Source: Salmonella enterica subsp. houtenae serovar Houten (GTDB lineage Bacteria; Pseudomonadota; Gammaproteobacteria; Enterobacterales; Enterobacteriaceae). From it: a stretch of DNA of 64,000 nucleotides. Below are positions 27,875 to 36,503 of the stretch, in pieces. Positions within the stretch are counted from its first letter, which is position 1. Each line of letters starts with the position of its first letter. Both the position numbers and the translations under genes were made by a program. The notes under the pieces are model-generated. The model was given only the letters and a program-made list of their open reading frames with translations. It was not told where the DNA came from and did no database searches. The stretch spans positions 310,001 through 374,000 of the forward strand of contig LS483478.1 of the NCBI GenBank assembly GCA_900478215.1, written 5' to 3'.

Positions 27875-29027
27875 TGACGTCCCTGTGGTGCAGGTTTTGC
27901 AGGCCTTAGCCGAGCAGGAGCGGCAGAACCTGGTGGCGTCGCCGGACGTCAGCGGCACGTTATCGCTGCATCTGACGGATGTGCCGTGGAAACAGGCGTT
28001 ACAGACGGTAGTCGATAGCGCGGGGCTGGTACTGCGGCAGGAGGGGAATATTCTCTATGTGCATTCGCAGACCTGGCAGAAAGAGCATAGCGCGCGCCAG
28101 GATGCCGAGCGGTTAAGGCTTCAGGCTAATTTACCGCTGGAAAACCGTAGCATCAGCCTGCAATACGCCGATGCCGCCGACCTGGCAAAAGCGGGCGAGA
28201 AACTCCTGAGCGCGAAGGGAACCATCACGGTGGATAAGCGCACCAACCGCCTGCTGTTACGCGATCACCGCGCGGCCCTGGCGGAGCTGGAAAAATGGGT
28301 AGCGCAAATGGATCTGCCAGTGGCGCAGGTAGAGCTGGCGGCGCATATTGTCACCATTAACGAAAAGAGTCTGCGGGAACTGGGCGTAAAGTGGACGCTG
28401 GCTGACGCGCAGCAAGCGGGCGCGGTGGGTGACGTGACGACGCTTTCCAGTGATTTATCCGTCGCCGCCGCCACCTCACACGTAGGATTTAACATCGGGC
28501 GCATTAACGGACGCCTGCTGGATTTGGAGCTGTCAGCGCTGGAACAAAAGCAGCAGTTGGATATTATCGCCAGCCCCCGGCTGCTGGCTTCGCATCTGCA
28601 GCCAGCCAGTATTAAGCAAGGCAGCGAAATTCCTTACCAGGTTTCCAGCGGCGAAAGCGGCGCGACCTCCGTTGAATTTAAAGAAGCGGTGCTGGGAATG
28701 GAGGTGACGCCCACCGTTTTGCAAAAAGGGCGCATCCGCCTGAAGTTACATATCAGCCAGAATGTTCCCGGTCAGGTACTACAACAGGCCGACGGCGAAG
28801 TGCTGGCGATAGATAAACAGGAAATTGAAACGCAGGTAGAGGTAAAAAGCGGCGAGACGCTGGCGCTGGGCGGTATTTTTTCGCGAAAAAATAAATCGGG
28901 CAGCGATAGCGTGCCGCTGTTGGGGGATATTCCCTGGCTTGGTCAGCTCTTCCGCCATGACGGCAAAGAGGACGAGCGACGCGAATTAGTGGTGTTTATC
29001 ACCCCCAGACTGGTTGCGCCAGAATAA
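27789..29027 (+). CDS. hofQ: HofQ, outer-membrane secretin
   Basis: Secretin of the PilQ/ComE class thought to pass DNA through the outer membrane. Start MKRWIAIL at 27789 gives 412 residues with a signal peptide (about 1-18, AQAGKA). N-domains at about 20-175, then the secretin core (LDIIASPRLL, IKQGSEIPYQ, PLLGDIPWLGQLF, ending RRELVVFITPRLV). Last of hofMNOPQ. Confidence 0.93.
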   Translation: MKRWIAILLIVLMPAAQAGKAAKVTLVVDDVPVVQVLQALAEQERQNLVASPDVSGTLSLHLTDVPWKQALQTVVDSAGLVLRQEGNILYVHSQTWQKEHSARQDAERLRLQANLPLENRSISLQYADAADLAKAGEKLLSAKGTITVDKRTNRLLLRDHRAALAELEKWVAQMDLPVAQVELAAHIVTINEKSLRELGVKWTLADAQQAGAVGDVTTLSSDLSVAAATSHVGFNIGRINGRLLDLELSALEQKQQLDIIASPRLLASHLQPASIKQGSEIPYQVSSGESGATSVEFKEAVLGMEVTPTVLQKGRIRLKLHISQNVPGQVLQQADGEVLAIDKQEIETQVEVKSGETLALGGIFSRKNKSGSDSVPLLGDIPWLGQLFRHDGKEDERRELVVFITPRLVAPE

Positions 29028-29114
29028 TTTATGCATAAAAAAGCGTTGTTTTTGCACTGAACGCGTCTCAGGGATTTGACGTGCGGATGTATTTAGCATA
29101 CAAGGAGTACCGAT

Positions 29115-29213
29115 TTGAGAGTCGTGCTTTTCGTTGCTTACGCATTGATTAATGCGCTTTGCCTTGCCGAAGGTGTGTATAAGACCGATGATAAACGGCT
29201 GAATGTCCGCTGA
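29115..29213 (+). CDS. Possible 32-residue small protein upstream of aroK
   Basis: TTG start preceded at 29103-29107 by aggag, 7 bases ahead. The peptide begins LRVVLFVAYALINALCLAEG (TTG read as Met) and ends VYKTDDKRLNVR: a hydrophobic segment of about 17 residues, then a short charged tail, resembling a signal or small membrane peptide. No homologue recognised. Evidence is only the ribosome-binding site, the hydrophobic profile and position. Confidence 0.3.
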   Translation: MRVVLFVAYALINALCLAEGVYKTDDKRLNVR

Positions 29214-29491
29214 TGCAGACGTATTGGTTCTGCGGATTGCACGCAATTGTTTGAAAGTAGAGCAATTTGTCGGTCGGATATGTTGTTCTGGCCACCATCC
29301 GGCAACGCTAACTCGGGTTTTGCAACAATCAGGCTTGGTGATTTATTCAGTTGCCAAACCCGCTTGAGTATTGAGATAATTTTCAGTCTGACTCTCGCAA
29401 TATCTTATGAGGTTTCAGTTCATGTCCTGCTGCGCTGGGTGTCTGTGAAGCGGGTTTACCATTAACGAATAGTCTTAGTAGTACCGAAAAA
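29214..29491 (+). promoter_or_regulatory. aroK upstream region
   Basis: No gene is convincing between the hofQ end and aroK apart from the small frame at 29115. The aroKB-damX-dam transcripts must start in this part. I could not assign exact -35/-10 boxes. Confidence 0.4.
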
Positions 29492-30013
29492 ATGGCAGAG
29501 AAACGCAATATCTTTCTGGTTGGGCCTATGGGTGCCGGAAAAAGCACTATTGGGCGCCAGTTAGCTCAACAACTCAATATGGAATTTTACGATTCTGATC
29601 AAGAGATTGAGAAACGAACCGGAGCTGATGTGGGCTGGGTCTTCGATGTTGAAGGTGAAGACGGCTTCCGTAATCGTGAAGAAAAAGTTATCAACGAATT
29701 GACGGAAAAACAGGGTATTGTGCTGGCAACCGGCGGTGGCTCTGTAAAATCGCGTGAAACGCGTAACCGTCTCTCCGCGCGTGGCGTCGTGGTCTACCTT
29801 GAAACGACCATCGAAAAACAACTGGCGCGCACGCAGCGTGATAAAAAACGCCCGCTGTTGCAGGTTGAAGCGCCGCCTCGCGAAGTTCTGGAAGCGCTGG
29901 CTAACGAACGCAATCCGCTGTACGAAGAGATTGCCGACGTCACCATTCGCACCGACGATCAAAGCGCTAAGGTTGTGGCAAACCAGATTATTCATATGCT
30001 GGAAAGCAACTAA
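29492..30013 (+). CDS. aroK: Shikimate kinase I
   Basis: Phosphorylates shikimate in aromatic amino acid synthesis; cytoplasmic, 173 residues. Walker A GPMGAGKS at 11-18, shikimate-binding DSDQEIEKRTG near 34, and GGGSV near 81. First of aroK-aroB-damX-dam-rpe-gph-trpS, the known superoperon. Confidence 0.98.
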   Translation: MAEKRNIFLVGPMGAGKSTIGRQLAQQLNMEFYDSDQEIEKRTGADVGWVFDVEGEDGFRNREEKVINELTEKQGIVLATGGGSVKSRETRNRLSARGVVVYLETTIEKQLARTQRDKKRPLLQVEAPPREVLEALANERNPLYEEIADVTIRTDDQSAKVVANQIIHMLESN

Positions 30014-30069
30014 TTCAAGCAGAATACGCTGGGTAAGCGGGCACAAGTAACTAAGGTGGATGTCGCGTT

Positions 30070-31158
30070 ATGGAGAGGATTACAGTCACTCTCGGGGAAC
30101 GTAGTTACCCGATCACCATCGCGGCTGGTTTGTTTAACGAACCAGCTTCATTCTTGCCGCTGAAATCAGGCGATCAGGTCATGTTAGTGACCAACGAAAC
30201 CCTGGCGCCGCTTTATCTGGACAAGGTTCGCGGCGTACTTGAGCGGGCGGGCGTTAACGTAGACAGCGTGATTCTTCCTGACGGCGAGCAGTATAAGAGC
30301 CTGTCGGTGCTGGATACGGTGTTTACGGCGTTACTGAAAAAACCGCATGGTCGTGATACCACGCTGGTCGCGCTTGGCGGCGGCGTGATTGGCGATCTCA
30401 CCGGTTTTGCGGCGGCCAGCTACCAGCGAGGCGTTCGTTTCATCCAGGTGCCAACTACCCTACTGTCGCAGGTTGATTCTTCCGTGGGCGGGAAAACCGC
30501 CGTCAACCATCCCCTTGGCAAAAACATGATTGGCGCGTTTTACCAACCCGCTTCTGTGGTCGTCGATCTTGATTGCTTGAAAACGCTTCCCGCACGCGAA
30601 CTGGCATCGGGACTGGCAGAGGTGATCAAATACGGCATTATACTCGACGCGGACTTCTTCACCTGGCTTGAGGGTAATCTGGATGCGCTATTGCGCCTGG
30701 ACGGCCCGGCGATGGGGTACTGTATCCGTCGTTGTTGTGAGCTGAAAGCCGAAGTTGTTGCCGCCGACGAGCGTGAAGCAGGCTTACGTGCTTTACTGAA
30801 TCTTGGACATACCTTTGGCCACGCCATTGAAGCGGAAATGGGATATGGCAATTGGTTACATGGTGAAGCCGTTGCCGCAGGTATAGTGATGGCTGCGCGC
30901 GCGTCCGAGCGTTTGGGGCAGTTCAGTTCTGCTGATACGCAGCGCATCATCGCTCTACTCGAACGGGCCGGGTTGCCAGTCAATGGCCCTTGCGAGATGT
31001 CCGCGCAGGCCTATTTGCCGCACATGCTGCGAGATAAAAAAGTGTTAGCAGGGGAGCTACGTTTAGTGCTTCCGCTGGCCATAGGGAAAAGTGAAGTACG
31101 CGGCGGAGTGTCGCACGAAGTCGTTCTTAGCGCGATTGCTGACTGTCAGCAGGCGTAA
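30070..31158 (+). CDS. aroB: 3-dehydroquinate synthase
   Basis: Converts DAHP to 3-dehydroquinate using NAD and Zn2+; 362 residues. NAD-binding GGGVIGDLTGFAA, PTTLLSQVDSSVGGKT, and metal-binding His in NLGHTFGHAIE and HGEAVAAG. 56 bp after aroK. Confidence 0.98.
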   Translation: MERITVTLGERSYPITIAAGLFNEPASFLPLKSGDQVMLVTNETLAPLYLDKVRGVLERAGVNVDSVILPDGEQYKSLSVLDTVFTALLKKPHGRDTTLVALGGGVIGDLTGFAAASYQRGVRFIQVPTTLLSQVDSSVGGKTAVNHPLGKNMIGAFYQPASVVVDLDCLKTLPARELASGLAEVIKYGIILDADFFTWLEGNLDALLRLDGPAMGYCIRRCCELKAEVVAADEREAGLRALLNLGHTFGHAIEAEMGYGNWLHGEAVAAGIVMAARASERLGQFSSADTQRIIALLERAGLPVNGPCEMSAQAYLPHMLRDKKVLAGELRLVLPLAIGKSEVRGGVSHEVVLSAIADCQQA

Positions 31159-31175
31159 CAACAAGAAAGGTCAGA

Positions 31176-31202
31176 CTGATATTGCATAGATGTCAGTTTT
31201 TT
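31176..31202 (+). terminator. Terminator-like hairpin between aroB and damX
   Basis: ctgatat-tgcatag-atgtcag followed by six T. A 7 bp stem with one G-T pair. It may attenuate rather than end transcription into damX. Confidence 0.45.
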
Positions 31203-31255
31203 AGCTTCAGGTTATGTGCAATGTCGTAAGCATTAACCTTTGAGTGGGGTGTTAA

Positions 31256-32533
31256 ATGGATGAATTCAAACCAGAAGACGAGCTGAAACCCGATCCCAGC
31301 GATCGTCGTACTGGTCGTTCTCGTCAATCTTCAGAACGCGATAATGAGCCGCAGATCAACTTTGATGACGTTGATCTGGACGCCGACGATCGCCGTCCGA
31401 CGCGTGCGCGTAAAGCGCGTAGTGAAGAACCTGAAGTCGAAGAAGAATACGAATCCGATGAAGACGATACGGTGGACGAGGAGCGTGTAGAACGCCGTCC
31501 ACGTAAGCGTAAAAAAGCGGCCCATAAGCCAGCCTCTCGTCAGTACATGATGATGGGCGTTGGCGTACTGGTGCTGCTGCTGTTGATTATCGGTATCGGC
31601 TCCGCGCTGAAAGCCCCCTCAACGTCTTCCAGCGAGCCGTCGGCCTCTGGCGAAAAGAGTATCGATCTCTCCGGTAACGCCGCCGATCAGGCGAATGCGA
31701 CCCAGCCAGCACCAGGCTCGACCTCCGCAGAACAAACCGCGGGCAATACGTCGCAGGACATTTCTTTGCCGCCGATTTCTTCAACGCCGACGCAGGGACA
31801 GTCGCCTGTGGTCGCTGACGGCCAGCAGCGCATAGAGGTGCAGGGCGATCTGAATAATGCGCTGACGCAGAATCCAGAGCAGATGAACAATGTTGCGGTG
31901 AACTCTACGTTGCCGACGGAGCCTGCAACCGTTGCGCCAGTTCGCAATGGTAGCGCGACGCGTCAGGCGGCGGTTAGCGAACCTGTCGAGCGTCATACCA
32001 CGCGTCCGGAACGTAAACAGGCCGTCATTGAACCTAAGAAACCGCAGACAACGGCGAAAACCACGACTGCGGAGCCGAAGAAGCCGGTCGCGCCAGTGAA
32101 ACGCCCGGAACCGGCAGCGCCAGCCGCGACGCCGAAAGCGACCACTACGACAACTGCGCCGAAAGCGACGGCAAGTGCCGCGCCGGTACAAACCGCGAAG
32201 CCAGCGCAAACTTCGACGACGCCTGTCGCGGGCGGCGGGAAAAGCGCCGGCAACGTTGGCGCGTTAAAGAGCGCGCCATCCAGCCACTACACATTGCAGC
32301 TCAGTAGTTCTTCAAATTACGACAACCTGAACGGTTGGGCGAAGAAAGAGAACCTGAAAAATTATGTGGTATACGAGACGACGCGTAACGGGCAACCGTG
32401 GTATGTGCTGGTAACGGGGATGTATGCTTCGAAAGAAGATGCTAAACGTGCGGTGTCCACCTTACCTGCCGATGTGCAGGCGAAAAACCCGTGGGCAAAA
32501 CCGTTGCATCAGGTTCAGGCCGATCTGAAATAA
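31256..32533 (+). CDS. damX: Cell division protein DamX (SPOR domain)
   Basis: Septal-ring inner-membrane protein that binds denuded peptidoglycan. 425 residues: acidic/basic cytoplasmic N-terminus (1-98), one TM (about 99-120, MMMGVGVLVLLLLIIGIG), a Pro/Ala/Thr/Lys-rich periplasmic linker (about 125-335), and a SPOR domain (about 340-420, beginning HYTLQLSSSSNYDNLNGW). The linker is low complexity and expected to vary in length. Confidence 0.96.
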   Translation: MDEFKPEDELKPDPSDRRTGRSRQSSERDNEPQINFDDVDLDADDRRPTRARKARSEEPEVEEEYESDEDDTVDEERVERRPRKRKKAAHKPASRQYMMMGVGVLVLLLLIIGIGSALKAPSTSSSEPSASGEKSIDLSGNAADQANATQPAPGSTSAEQTAGNTSQDISLPPISSTPTQGQSPVVADGQQRIEVQGDLNNALTQNPEQMNNVAVNSTLPTEPATVAPVRNGSATRQAAVSEPVERHTTRPERKQAVIEPKKPQTTAKTTTAEPKKPVAPVKRPEPAAPAATPKATTTTTAPKATASAAPVQTAKPAQTSTTPVAGGGKSAGNVGALKSAPSSHYTLQLSSSSNYDNLNGWAKKENLKNYVVYETTRNGQPWYVLVTGMYASKEDAKRAVSTLPADVQAKNPWAKPLHQVQADLK

Positions 32534-32602
32534 TCCAGGCTGTGTCCTGCAATTGCCTGTGAGTGTCGCTGACAACTATTCTTGTTCAGGACAGGCGCGA
32601 GG

Positions 32603-32629
32603 GGCGCATTTGCTACCGCCAAATGCGCC
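32603..32629. other. Long perfect hairpin between damX and dam
   Basis: ggcgcatttg-ctaccgc-caaatgcgcc: a perfect 10 bp stem in the 180 bp between damX and dam. No T-run follows. Further weak pairing lies at 32675-32695 (ttctcc / ggagaa). Confidence 0.5.
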
Positions 32630-32713
32630 GCAAAGCAACGCGGCACAGCCTAAAGCGCAGGATGCTGTCGGAGCTTTCTCCACAGCCGGAGAAGGTGTAA
32701 TTAGTTAGTCAGC

Positions 32714-33550
32714 ATGAAAAAAAATCGCGCTTTTTTGAAGTGGGCAGGGGGAAAATACCCTCTGCTTGATGATATCAAACGACATTTGCCAAAAGGCGAA
32801 TGCCTGGTTGAACCGTTTGTGGGTGCCGGATCGGTGTTTCTTAACACCGACTTTTCTCGTTATATCCTCGCCGATATCAATAGCGACCTTATTAGCCTCT
32901 ATAACATCGTGAAGTTACGTACCGACGAGTACGTACAGGCTTCGCGCGAGCTGTTTATGCCTGAAACCAACCAGGCTGAGGTCTATTACCAGCTTCGCGA
33001 AGAGTTCAACACCTGCCTGGACCCCTTTCGTCGGGCAGTACTGTTTTTATATCTGAATCGCTACGGTTATAACGGACTCTGTCGCTATAACTTACGCGGA
33101 GAATTTAATGTACCGTTTGGTCGTTATAAAAAGCCTTACTTCCCGGAAGCGGAGTTATACCACTTTGCAGAAAAGGCGCAGAATGCGTTCTTTTACTGCG
33201 AATCATACGCAGACAGCATGGCGCGCGCGGATAAGTCGTCAGTGGTCTATTGCGATCCGCCTTATGCGCCGTTGTCCGCCACGGCTAACTTCACGGCGTA
33301 TCACACCAATAGTTTTAGCCTGACGCAACAAGCGCATCTGGCGGAAATCGCTGAGAATCTGGTCAACAATCGCATACCGGTGCTCATTTCCAACCATGAT
33401 ACGGCGCTAACGCGCGAGTGGTACCAACTTGCAAAATTGCATGTCGTCAAAGTTCGACGCAGTATAAGCAGCAACGGCGGCACACGTAAAAAGGTGGACG
33501 AACTGCTGGCACTGTACCAACCAGGAGCCGTAACGCCTGCGAAAAAATAA
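32714..33550 (+). CDS. dam: DNA adenine methyltransferase (GATC)
   Basis: Methylates adenine in GATC for mismatch repair, replication control and, in Salmonella, virulence gene control. 278 residues; AdoMet-binding KWAGGK at 9-14 and EPFVGAGSVF at 33-42, catalytic DPPY at 181-184. rpe follows after 17 bp. Confidence 0.98.
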   Translation: MKKNRAFLKWAGGKYPLLDDIKRHLPKGECLVEPFVGAGSVFLNTDFSRYILADINSDLISLYNIVKLRTDEYVQASRELFMPETNQAEVYYQLREEFNTCLDPFRRAVLFLYLNRYGYNGLCRYNLRGEFNVPFGRYKKPYFPEAELYHFAEKAQNAFFYCESYADSMARADKSSVVYCDPPYAPLSATANFTAYHTNSFSLTQQAHLAEIAENLVNNRIPVLISNHDTALTREWYQLAKLHVVKVRRSISSNGGTRKKVDELLALYQPGAVTPAKK

Positions 33551-33567
33551 TTCTCAAGGAGAAGCGG

Positions 33568-34245
33568 ATGAAACAGTATTTGATTGCCCCCTCAATTCTG
33601 TCGGCTGATTTTGCTCGTCTGGGCGAAGACACCGCAAAAGCGCTGGCTGCCGGCGCTGATGTCGTACACTTTGACGTCATGGATAACCATTATGTGCCAA
33701 ACCTGACTATCGGCCCGATGGTGCTGAAATCCCTGCGTCAATACGGTATTACCGCGCCGATTGATGTCCATCTGATGGTCAAGCCGGTCGACCGTATCGT
33801 GCCCGACTTTGCCGCCGCTGGCGCAAGTATCATTACCTTTCACCCGGAAGCCTCCGAGCATGTTGATCGCACGCTACAGCTAATCAAAGAGCACGGCTGT
33901 AAAGCGGGGCTGGTATTTAACCCGGCAACGCCGCTCAGCTATCTTGATTACGTCATGGACAAACTGGATGTGATCCTGCTGATGTCCGTGAACCCGGGCT
34001 TCGGCGGTCAGTCTTTTATTCCGCAGACGCTGGATAAGCTGCGCGAAGTGCGTCGCCGTATTGATGCGTCCGGTTACGACATTCGCCTGGAGGTGGACGG
34101 CGGCGTGAAGGTGAACAATATCGGCGAGATCGCCGCAGCAGGCGCGGACATGTTTGTTGCAGGGTCGGCAATTTTCGATAAGCCCGACTACAAAAAAGTG
34201 ATTGATGAAATGCGCAGTGAACTGGCAAAGGTAAGTCATGGATAA
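33568..34245 (+). CDS. rpe: Ribulose-phosphate 3-epimerase
   Basis: Interconverts ribulose-5-P and xylulose-5-P in the pentose phosphate pathway. TIM barrel, 225 residues; metal-binding HFDVMDNHYVPN and DVHLMV, catalytic Asp in EVDGGV. Overlaps gph by 8 bases. Confidence 0.98.
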   Translation: MKQYLIAPSILSADFARLGEDTAKALAAGADVVHFDVMDNHYVPNLTIGPMVLKSLRQYGITAPIDVHLMVKPVDRIVPDFAAAGASIITFHPEASEHVDRTLQLIKEHGCKAGLVFNPATPLSYLDYVMDKLDVILLMSVNPGFGGQSFIPQTLDKLREVRRRIDASGYDIRLEVDGGVKVNNIGEIAAAGADMFVAGSAIFDKPDYKKVIDEMRSELAKVSHG

Positions 34246-34996
34246 GTTGCAGAATATTCGGGGCGTCGCCTTTGATCTTGACGGTACGCTGGTGGATAGT
34301 GCGCCGGGTCTTGCCGCAGCGGTGGATATGGCGCTGTATGCGCTGGAACTGCCGGTCGCGGGCGAGGAGCGCGTGATTACCTGGATTGGTAACGGCGCAG
34401 ATGTCTTGATGGAACGTGCGCTGGCCTGGGCTCGCGAGGAGCGCGCCGCGCTGCGTAAGACGATGGGTAAACCGCCCGTTGATGAAGAGATTCCTGCCGA
34501 GGAACAGGTACGCATTCTGCGTAAACTGTTCGACAGGTACTATGGCGATGCGGCGGAAGAGGGCACCTTTTTATTTCCGCATGTCGCCGACACGCTGGGC
34601 GCGCTGCACGCCAGCGGATTGCCATTAGGTCTGGTGACTAATAAACCGACGCCATTCGTGGCGCCGTTGCTTAAGTCGCTTGATATCGCCAAATATTTTA
34701 GCGTGGTTATCGGCGGTGATGATGTGCAAAATAAAAAGCCACATCCGGAGCCGTTGTTGCTGGTGGCAAGCCGACTGGGCATGACGCCGGAGCAGATGCT
34801 TTTTGTCGGCGACTCGCGTAATGATATTCAGGCTGCAAAAGCGGCTGGCTGTCCTTCTGCTGGCCTGACATACGGCTACAATTATGGCGAAGCGATCGCC
34901 CTTAGCGAGCCGGACGTCATTTATGACAGTTTTAACGATCTTCTGCCCGCACTTGGGCTTCCGCATAGCGATAACCAGGAAATAAAAAATGACTAA
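34238..34996 (+). CDS. gph: Phosphoglycolate phosphatase
   Basis: HAD hydrolase that removes 2-phosphoglycolate formed during DNA repair. 252 residues; motif I FDLDGTLVDS, motif II VTNKP, motif III/IV KKPHPEP and FVGDSRNDIQAAKAAG. Overlaps rpe and trpS by 8 bases each. Confidence 0.97.
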   Translation: MDKLQNIRGVAFDLDGTLVDSAPGLAAAVDMALYALELPVAGEERVITWIGNGADVLMERALAWAREERAALRKTMGKPPVDEEIPAEEQVRILRKLFDRYYGDAAEEGTFLFPHVADTLGALHASGLPLGLVTNKPTPFVAPLLKSLDIAKYFSVVIGGDDVQNKKPHPEPLLLVASRLGMTPEQMLFVGDSRNDIQAAKAAGCPSAGLTYGYNYGEAIALSEPDVIYDSFNDLLPALGLPHSDNQEIKND

Positions 34997-35993
34997 GCCC
35001 ATCGTTTTTAGTGGCGCACAGCCCTCAGGTGAATTGACCATTGGCAACTACATGGGTGCGTTGCGTCAGTGGGTAAACATGCAGGATGATTATCATTGCA
35101 TCTACTGCATCGTAGACCAACATGCTATTACCGTGCGTCAGGACGCGCAGCAGCTACGTAAAGCAACGCTGGATACGCTGGCGCTGTATCTGGCATGTGG
35201 TATTGATCCTGAAAAAAGCACCATTTTCGTGCAGTCTCATGTACCGGAACACGCGCAGCTTGGCTGGGCGCTGAACTGCTATACCTACTTCGGCGAGCTG
35301 AGCCGCATGACGCAGTTTAAGGATAAATCTGCGCGTTATGCCGAAAACATTAACGCCGGCCTGTTTGATTATCCGGTGCTGATGGCTGCTGACATTCTGC
35401 TGTACCAAACCAATCTGGTGCCGGTAGGCGAAGATCAGAAGCAGCACCTGGAGCTGAGTCGCGATATTGCTCAGCGTTTTAATGCGCTGTATGGCGATAT
35501 TTTCAAAGTACCGGAACCGTTTATTCCAAAATCCGGCGCGCGCGTGATGTCGCTGCTGGAGCCGACAAAGAAAATGTCCAAATCAGACGACAACCGCAAT
35601 AACGTGATCGGCCTGCTGGAAGATCCGAAATCGGTAGTGAAGAAAATCAAACGTGCGGTCACTGACTCCGACGAACCGCCGGTAGTGCGTTACGACGTGA
35701 AAGAAAAAGCAGGTGTTTCTAACCTGCTGGATATTCTTTCTGCCGTAACTGGTCAAAGCATTCCTGAACTGGAAAAACAGTTTGAAGGCAAAATGTATGG
35801 CCATTTGAAAGGCGAGGTGGCGGAAGCCGTTTCCGGAATGCTGTCTGAGTTGCAGGAACGTTATCACCGTTTCCGCAACGACGAAGCGTTCTTGCAGAAG
35901 GTGATGAAGGATGGGGCGGAAAAAGCCAGATCGCGTGCGGCCGAAACGCTGAAAGCGGTTTATGAAGCTATTGGCTTTGTGGCGAAACCGTAA
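34989..35993 (+). CDS. trpS: Tryptophanyl-tRNA synthetase
   Basis: Class I aminoacyl-tRNA synthetase, 334 residues. HIGH-type motif in PSGELTIGNYMG and KMSKS in KKMSKSDDNR. Last gene of the aroK-trpS run; followed by a REP element and an intrinsic terminator. Confidence 0.98.
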   Translation: MTKPIVFSGAQPSGELTIGNYMGALRQWVNMQDDYHCIYCIVDQHAITVRQDAQQLRKATLDTLALYLACGIDPEKSTIFVQSHVPEHAQLGWALNCYTYFGELSRMTQFKDKSARYAENINAGLFDYPVLMAADILLYQTNLVPVGEDQKQHLELSRDIAQRFNALYGDIFKVPEPFIPKSGARVMSLLEPTKKMSKSDDNRNNVIGLLEDPKSVVKKIKRAVTDSDEPPVVRYDVKEKAGVSNLLDILSAVTGQSIPELEKQFEGKMYGHLKGEVAEAVSGMLSELQERYHRFRNDEAFLQKVMKDGAEKARSRAAETLKAVYEAIGFVAKP

Positions 35994-36002
35994 CGGTTAT
36001 TG

Positions 36003-36065
36003 CCCTGCCCGATGGCGCTGCGCTTATCGGGCCTACAAACGAGCGTAAGTCGGATAAGGCGCTTG
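36003..36065. repeat. REP element after trpS
   Basis: gcccgatggcgctgcgcttatcgggc hairpin followed by a second partial unit (agtcggataaggcgcttgcg). Confidence 0.75.
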
Positions 36066-36090
36066 CGCTGTACCATTTATCAGACTTGTA

Positions 36091-36118
36091 AAAAAACCGG
36101 GGAAATCCCGGTTTTTTT
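36091..36118. terminator. Bidirectional terminator trpS/yhfL
   Basis: aaaaaaccggg-gaaat-cccggtttttt: strong GC stem with A-run and T-run, between convergent trpS and yhfL. Confidence 0.9.
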
Positions 36119-36139
36119 GTATCTGCGCAGTCGTTTCTA

Positions 36140-36310
36140 TTATTGATCGGCAGCCGGGCCGCAACCGCCAATAATTTTAGAAATAGAAATTGCAGGGTGC
36201 AGCAAATAATCGTAGCTACAGTTGTTTTTTTTGTTTTCAATATGACCAGTACAGGCGGTGAGCGTCGTCAGAACCCCTGCCACAACGGCAATTTTTACAA
36301 ATTTGAACAT
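36140..36310 (-). CDS. yhfL: Small lipoprotein YhfL
   Basis: 56 residues from the internal ATG at 36310, preceded by aagga. The N-terminal signal ends in the lipobox LTAC (Cys at residue 20), so a lipoprotein is expected. Mature part contains NCSYDYLLHPAISISKIIGG, nearly identical to E. coli YhfL as I recall it. Function unknown. Alone on this strand between trpS and bigA. Confidence 0.88.
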   Translation of the reverse strand: MFKFVKIAVVAGVLTTLTACTGHIENKKNNCSYDYLLHPAISISKIIGGCGPAADQ

Positions 36311-36442
36311 GTCAAAATCCTTGTTGATAAAACGAACACTGCTGGTGGAGTAAATATAAGATCTATTTAGCGTATAGTACGATAGCAATTAATAAACCAT
36401 GCAGGTAGTCCAAATAAGGACTTCATCTTTATCAGAAAATAT

Positions 36443-36476
36443 GATTTAAAAAAGGCCGCTTAATAATAAGCGGCCT
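36443..36476 (-). terminator. bigA terminator
   Basis: Perfect 10 bp stem (aggccgctta / taagcggcct) with a 4-base loop, followed on the minus strand by six T. It lies 28 bases after the bigA stop codon. Confidence 0.88.
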
Positions 36477-36503
36477 GTATTAGTGTTATATAATATCGTT
36501 TAT

